From contig JADKKO010000002.1 of NCBI GenBank assembly GCA_016720465.1, positions 474,001 to 538,000 of the forward strand: a DNA stretch of 64,000 nucleotides, written 5' to 3'. The notes beneath the pieces are model-generated. The model saw nothing but the letters and a program-made list of their open reading frames with translations. It did not search any database and was not told the DNA's origin. The DNA comes from Holophagaceae bacterium. Its GTDB lineage: Bacteria > Acidobacteriota > Holophagae > Holophagales > Holophagaceae. This document shows, piece by piece, positions 60,647 to 64,000 of the stretch (its first letter is position 1; every line of letters starts with the position of its first letter). Both the position numbers and the translations under genes were made by a program.

Positions 60647-63600
60647 ATGCCCCAGGACTCCATCGACCATCCCGACAACCATCCCCTGTTGCAGAACCTG
60701 AATCCGCCCCAGCGGGAAGCCGTCATGCACACGGATGGGCCGCTGCTGATTCTCGCGGGCGCAGGGTCGGGCAAGACCACGGTCATCACGCGCCGCGTCG
60801 CCTGGCTCATCGAGGAGAAGGGCGCGCATCCCGGTTCCATCCTGGCCATGACCTTCACCAACAAGGCCGCCGAAGAGATGCGGGACCGGGTGGCGCAACT
60901 GGTCTCGGTGCCGGTGGCGCAGCTCTGGGTGAGCACCTTCCACTCCTTCTGCACGCGCATATTGCGGCGGGAGGGCGACCGCGCGCCGGTGGGCCGCGAC
61001 TTCGTCATCTTCGATCCCTCCGACCAGAAAAGCCTGATGAAACAGGTGCTGTCGGAATTGAAGATGTCCGAGAAACAGTTCCATCCGCGCCGCGTGCTGG
61101 AGATGATTTCCGACTTCAAGAACCGCTGCCTGCTGCCAGAAGAAGCGGCGGAGGAAGCCCTCGACCCCTGGACCCGCAAGGTGCTGGAGGCCTACACGCT
61201 CTACCAGAAAGGCCTGCGCAACCACCGGGCCTGCGATTTCGACGACCTGCTGCTCCACACCGAACGGCTGTTCCGCGAAGACGCCATGCAGGCCATCTAT
61301 GGGACGCGGTTCCAGTACCTGCTGGTGGACGAGTACCAGGACACCAACCGCGCCCAGTACCTGCTGGTGCAGCACCTCGCGCGGAGGCACCACAACCTGT
61401 GCGTGGTGGGCGATGAAGACCAGTGCCTCATTGCCGGCACCCGCATCCGCATGGCTGATGGCAGGGATCGCCTCATCGAAAAAATTGATTCGGGGGACGA
61501 AATCTGGTCCGGCTTTGGGTCCGGTGATTTCCGTCCTGCCAAAGTGGTCCGCGTGGCCCAGCGCACCCGGACTGGGATGGGTATCGAAATCAAGACCGCC
61601 GCTGGACGCAAACTTATCAGCACGCCCGAACACACGCATTTCGCTGGCTATCGGCTGGGCGCGGCTCCGCAGTGCCACTTCGTCTATCTCATGCGCAAAG
61701 AGGGCATCGGGTGGCGCTTGGGCACAAGCCAGATCCATACGCGCGGCCAGGTGAAGCCAGTGGTGGGGTTCCTACAGCGGGCCAGACAGGAACACGCGGA
61801 TGAGCTGTGGGTGGTGGGTGTCCATGGCACCGAGAATGAGGCGCGCCTGGAAGAAATGATCCTGTCCCTGCGGTACCGGATCCCCACCCTTCCGTTCGTG
61901 CCTAGAAAAGGCAATAGCACCCATGGACTCGTGCATGACGCATCCATGATCGCCAAAGTTTTTGAATCCGTGGATTCAGAAAGTGGCGCCCGCCTGCTGC
62001 TTCGAACACGAGGCCTCGATCCCTCCCATCCTCACCATCGAGCCCAAGGCGCCGTGGGAAGGCGCAATGTGTTGGTCACGCTTTGCGGCGACCGGCGCGG
62101 CAGCACGCCCATGCACCGGATCTCGATGGCGGGGCAAGATTCAACAGGAAAGCGGAAACTGGAACAGCTTGGTTTTTCCGTGCGACCGGCGAAAGCGGGG
62201 TCAGGAAGCTGGCGTTTCGAAACCTGCCGGAAGGAGTTCAAAGAACTGATGCGCATCGCCCATCAACTGGAATCCGAGTTAAACGCCAGAATCGTCCTGC
62301 AGGCGCGGCTGGGCGGAAGCGGTGGCGCGCGCGAATCCAATTCCCTGCCGATGATTCCCGCTTCCAATATTCAGCCAGGGATGGTGCTCTTCGATGGAAA
62401 TGGGGGCTACGACCCGGTGATTTCGGTCAAGCGCGTAGCCCTCTCGAAGCCCGTCTATGACCTGGACGTGGAAGGCACGCATAATTTCATCGCCAATGGC
62501 CTGCTCACGCACAATTCGATCTATGGCTGGCGCGGAGCCGACATCCGCAACATCCTGGACTTCCAGCGGGATTTTCCCGAGGCCATCCAGATCAAGCTGG
62601 AGCAGAACTACCGCTCCTCGCAGTCCATCCTCGACGCGGCCTCCACGGTCATCGCCAACAATGCGCAGCGGCTCGGGAAAACCCTCTGGACCGACCGTGG
62701 CGCGGGGGAGCCCATCACCTTCAAGCTCAGCGATGACGGGCGGGCCGAGGCCGAATGGGTGGTATCGAAACTGCAGGAAGCCCGGCGCTACGACGCGGGC
62801 ATCAAGATGGCCGTGCTCTACCGCGCCAACTGGCAGTCGCGGCAGATGGAAGAGGCCCTGCGGGCCGCGAACCTGCCCTACAGGCTCGTGGGCGGCACGA
62901 AGTTCTACGAACGCCAGGAAGTGAAGGACCTCCTCAGCTACTTGCGGCTCATTTCCAATCCCTACGATCTTCAAAGTTTCCGCCGCGCCGTCAGCAGCCC
63001 GTCGCGCGGCGTGGGCCCCACCACCCTCGGGAAGATCGAAGCCGCCATCCCCGAAAACGGGACGGCGCTGGAAGGCGTGTCGATCCTGCTGAAGGCCGGC
63101 GAGCTGAAGGGCCGCGCGGGCCGGGAACTGCACCGGTTCGTGGAGCTGTTCCACCGCGCCGCGAACGAGGCCACCTCCCTTGGGCTGGCAGGCCTGGTGC
63201 GCTGGACCTTGCACGAGAGCGGCTACCTCCAGATGCTCGAAGACGAAGGCACGCTGGAAGCCGAGGGACGCGTGCGGAACCTGGAGGAATTCCTTTCGGC
63301 CGCGGCGGAATCCGAAGCCCTGGGCCTGCGGCTTCCGGAATTCCTGGACCGGGTGACGCTGGCGGCGGACACGGACCAATTGGACCAGGCCGTCGAGCTC
63401 TCGCTCATGACGATCCACTGCGCCAAGGGGCTGGAATTCCCCATCGTCTTCCTGGTAGGTATGGAAGAGGAAGTCTTCCCCAACCGCCAGGCGCGGGAGA
63501 CCGATGAAGGCCTGGAAGAGGAACGCCGGCTCTTCTATGTGGCCATCACGCGGGCCAAGGCCAAGCTCTACCTCAGCGGCGCCCGGCGGCGGCGCATCAT

Positions 63601-64000
63601 GGGCAGCGAAGTGCTGGGCATGCCCAGCCGGTTCCTGCGGGAACTGCCCAGCGGCGCGTTGGACACGCCGATCCGGTGGGGGACGGAGCTGTACCAGGCG
63701 GGCCAGGGGGGCTGGACGCCGGAGCGCGCCCGGGGCGGCGGCGGGGCATCGGTGGCCACAGAACTGAACCGCATCCGCAGCTTTTTCGACAAGGTGCGGG
63801 CCGCGGCCGAGGTGGATTCAGAAGGCAAAACCATGCCTGTGCCCTTGGCGGTGTCTCCAAGCGCATCCGCTCGAACCGTTTCTCCGGAGGCCTGGCCCAA
63901 GGGGACGCGCATCCGGAGTCCGCGCTTCGGCCGCGGCGTCATCACCGCCGCCACCGGCAGCGGCGAAGGGCTCACCTACACCATCCGTTTCGAGACCGGC
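60647..64000 (+). CDS. pcrA: PcrA/UvrD-type DNA helicase interrupted by an intein (runs off right edge)
   Basis: An uninterrupted frame of at least 1118 codons. N-extein: Q-motif LNPPQREAV, Walker A AGAGSGKT (~37-44), Ia FTNKAAEEM, TFHSFC and DEYQD (~228-232), then VGDEDQ. An in-frame 364-residue intein follows, and the C-extein resumes with SIYGWRGAD, NYRSS, MTIHCAKGLEF and FYVAITRAK. The C-terminal GTRIRSPRFGRGVI is a Tudor-like tail. Removing the intein rejoins motif III (GDEDQ-SIYGWRGA) exactly. The helicase unwinds DNA 3' to 5' in repair, replication and conflict resolution. The 3' end is beyond the window. Confidence 0.93.
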   Translation, partial: MPQDSIDHPDNHPLLQNLNPPQREAVMHTDGPLLILAGAGSGKTTVITRRVAWLIEEKGAHPGSILAMTFTNKAAEEMRDRVAQLVSVPVAQLWVSTFHSFCTRILRREGDRAPVGRDFVIFDPSDQKSLMKQVLSELKMSEKQFHPRRVLEMISDFKNRCLLPEEAAEEALDPWTRKVLEAYTLYQKGLRNHRACDFDDLLLHTERLFREDAMQAIYGTRFQYLLVDEYQDTNRAQYLLVQHLARRHHNLCVVGDEDQCLIAGTRIRMADGRDRLIEKIDSGDEIWSGFGSGDFRPAKVVRVAQRTRTGMGIEIKTAAGRKLISTPEHTHFAGYRLGAAPQCHFVYLMRKEGIGWRLGTSQIHTRGQVKPVVGFLQRARQEHADELWVVGVHGTENEARLEEMILSLRYRIPTLPFVPRKGNSTHGLVHDASMIAKVFESVDSESGARLLLRTRGLDPSHPHHRAQGAVGRRNVLVTLCGDRRGSTPMHRISMAGQDSTGKRKLEQLGFSVRPAKAGSGSWRFETCRKEFKELMRIAHQLESELNARIVLQARLGGSGGARESNSLPMIPASNIQPGMVLFDGNGGYDPVISVKRVALSKPVYDLDVEGTHNFIANGLLTHNSIYGWRGADIRNILDFQRDFPEAIQIKLEQNYRSSQSILDAASTVIANNAQRLGKTLWTDRGAGEPITFKLSDDGRAEAEWVVSKLQEARRYDAGIKMAVLYRANWQSRQMEEALRAANLPYRLVGGTKFYERQEVKDLLSYLRLISNPYDLQSFRRAVSSPSRGVGPTTLGKIEAAIPENGTALEGVSILLKAGELKGRAGRELHRFVELFHRAANEATSLGLAGLVRWTLHESGYLQMLEDEGTLEAEGRVRNLEEFLSAAAESEALGLRLPEFLDRVTLAADTDQLDQAVELSLMTIHCAKGLEFPIVFLVGMEEEVFPNRQARETDEGLEEERRLFYVAITRAKAKLYLSGARRRRIMGSEVLGMPSRFLRELPSGALDTPIRWGTELYQAGQGGWTPERARGGGGASVATELNRIRSFFDKVRAAAEVDSEGKTMPVPLAVSPSASARTVSPEAWPKGTRIRSPRFGRGVITAATGSGEGLTYTIRFETG
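61424..62515 (+). other. Intein in the PcrA helicase, with central insert
   Basis: 364 codons in frame with the helicase, so it is not a frameshift. Ends: Cys1 (CLIAGTRIRM), block B STPEHTHF (TxxH at ~67-70), block F VYDLDVEGTHNFIANG and block G LLTHN with penultimate His363 and terminal Asn364, followed by Ser as the +1 nucleophile. All four splicing residues are present, so it is probably active. The middle (~85-290) is not a plain Hint domain: HFVYLMRKEGIGWRLG...RGQV...EHADELWVV...ENEARLEEM has the rough Y/G...R...E order of a GIY-YIG nuclease; no LAGLIDADG is evident. Base composition is less GC-rich than the exteins. Confidence 0.92.

Noticed and set aside
61299..61754. Separate ORFs inside the helicase suggesting a frameshift or pseudogene
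   Set aside because: The helicase frame is continuous from 60647 to the window end, including the intein; the other frames are overlapping noise.

Overview
The window is GC-rich, densely coded bacterial chromosome with no rRNA, prophage, CRISPR array or complete insertion sequence. The gene set indicates a Gram-negative-type cell: PqiABC/MCE lipid transport, a FadL-like porin, a GT9 heptosyltransferase, and lipoproteins. Surface proteins with tandem Ig-like and GEVED domains, two multidomain Ser/Thr kinases, three adjacent DUF4139 proteins and many secreted metallopeptidases suggest Acidobacteriota, perhaps a Geothrix/Holophaga relative. That placement is an inference from gene style, not a measured phylogeny.

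Layout. 1-5 kb: the start of a DUF3857-type protein, a shortened MarR-like regulator and the pqiABC operon. 5-12.7 kb: a Tat-type lipoprotein, a FadL-like porin overlapping a TPR-Ser/Thr kinase, an acetyltransferase divergent from a heptosyltransferase, and mscL. 12.7-19 kb: a Sel1 protein, cysS, a GAF protein, a thioesterase with a DUF4160-DUF2442 pair, and a thioredoxin-like protein. 19-28.2 kb: a four-gene DUF58/VWA operon and three DUF4139 genes. 28.5-41.6 kb: an SRPBCC protein, a GEVED surface protein, mutS2, rpsU, a receiver-like/Ser-Thr kinase, lepA with a duplicated 3' end, and an M6 peptidase. 41.6-51.4 kb: M28 and M14 peptidases, a membrane protein overlapping a histidine kinase, DinB, Gfo/Idh, GNAT and serine-hydrolase genes. 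51.6-57.4 kb: a SpoIID protein and the N-degron cluster aat / clpA-clpS. 57.5-64 kb: a HExxH protein, tRNA-Leu(UAA), two cytochromes c and a PcrA/UvrD helicase running off the right edge.

The strongest discovery is a 364-residue intein in helicase motif III of PcrA. The second theme is small non-coding repeats that sit at the 3' ends of genes. A 271-bp foldback element supplies the clpS stop codon and last residues. The lepA 3' end is duplicated around a 97-bp insert. A palindrome family occurs both there and beside tRNA-Leu. A 203-bp element with inverted ends and a 19-G run begins at a serine-hydrolase stop. Word-like inverted repeats occupy several other intergenic gaps.

Working links that can be inferred: Aat, ClpS and ClpA form the Leu/Phe N-degron route; PqiA, PqiB and PqiC form one envelope-spanning transporter; the DUF58/VWA operon is probably a membrane-associated complex; the two cytochromes are translationally coupled and probably share an electron-transfer role.
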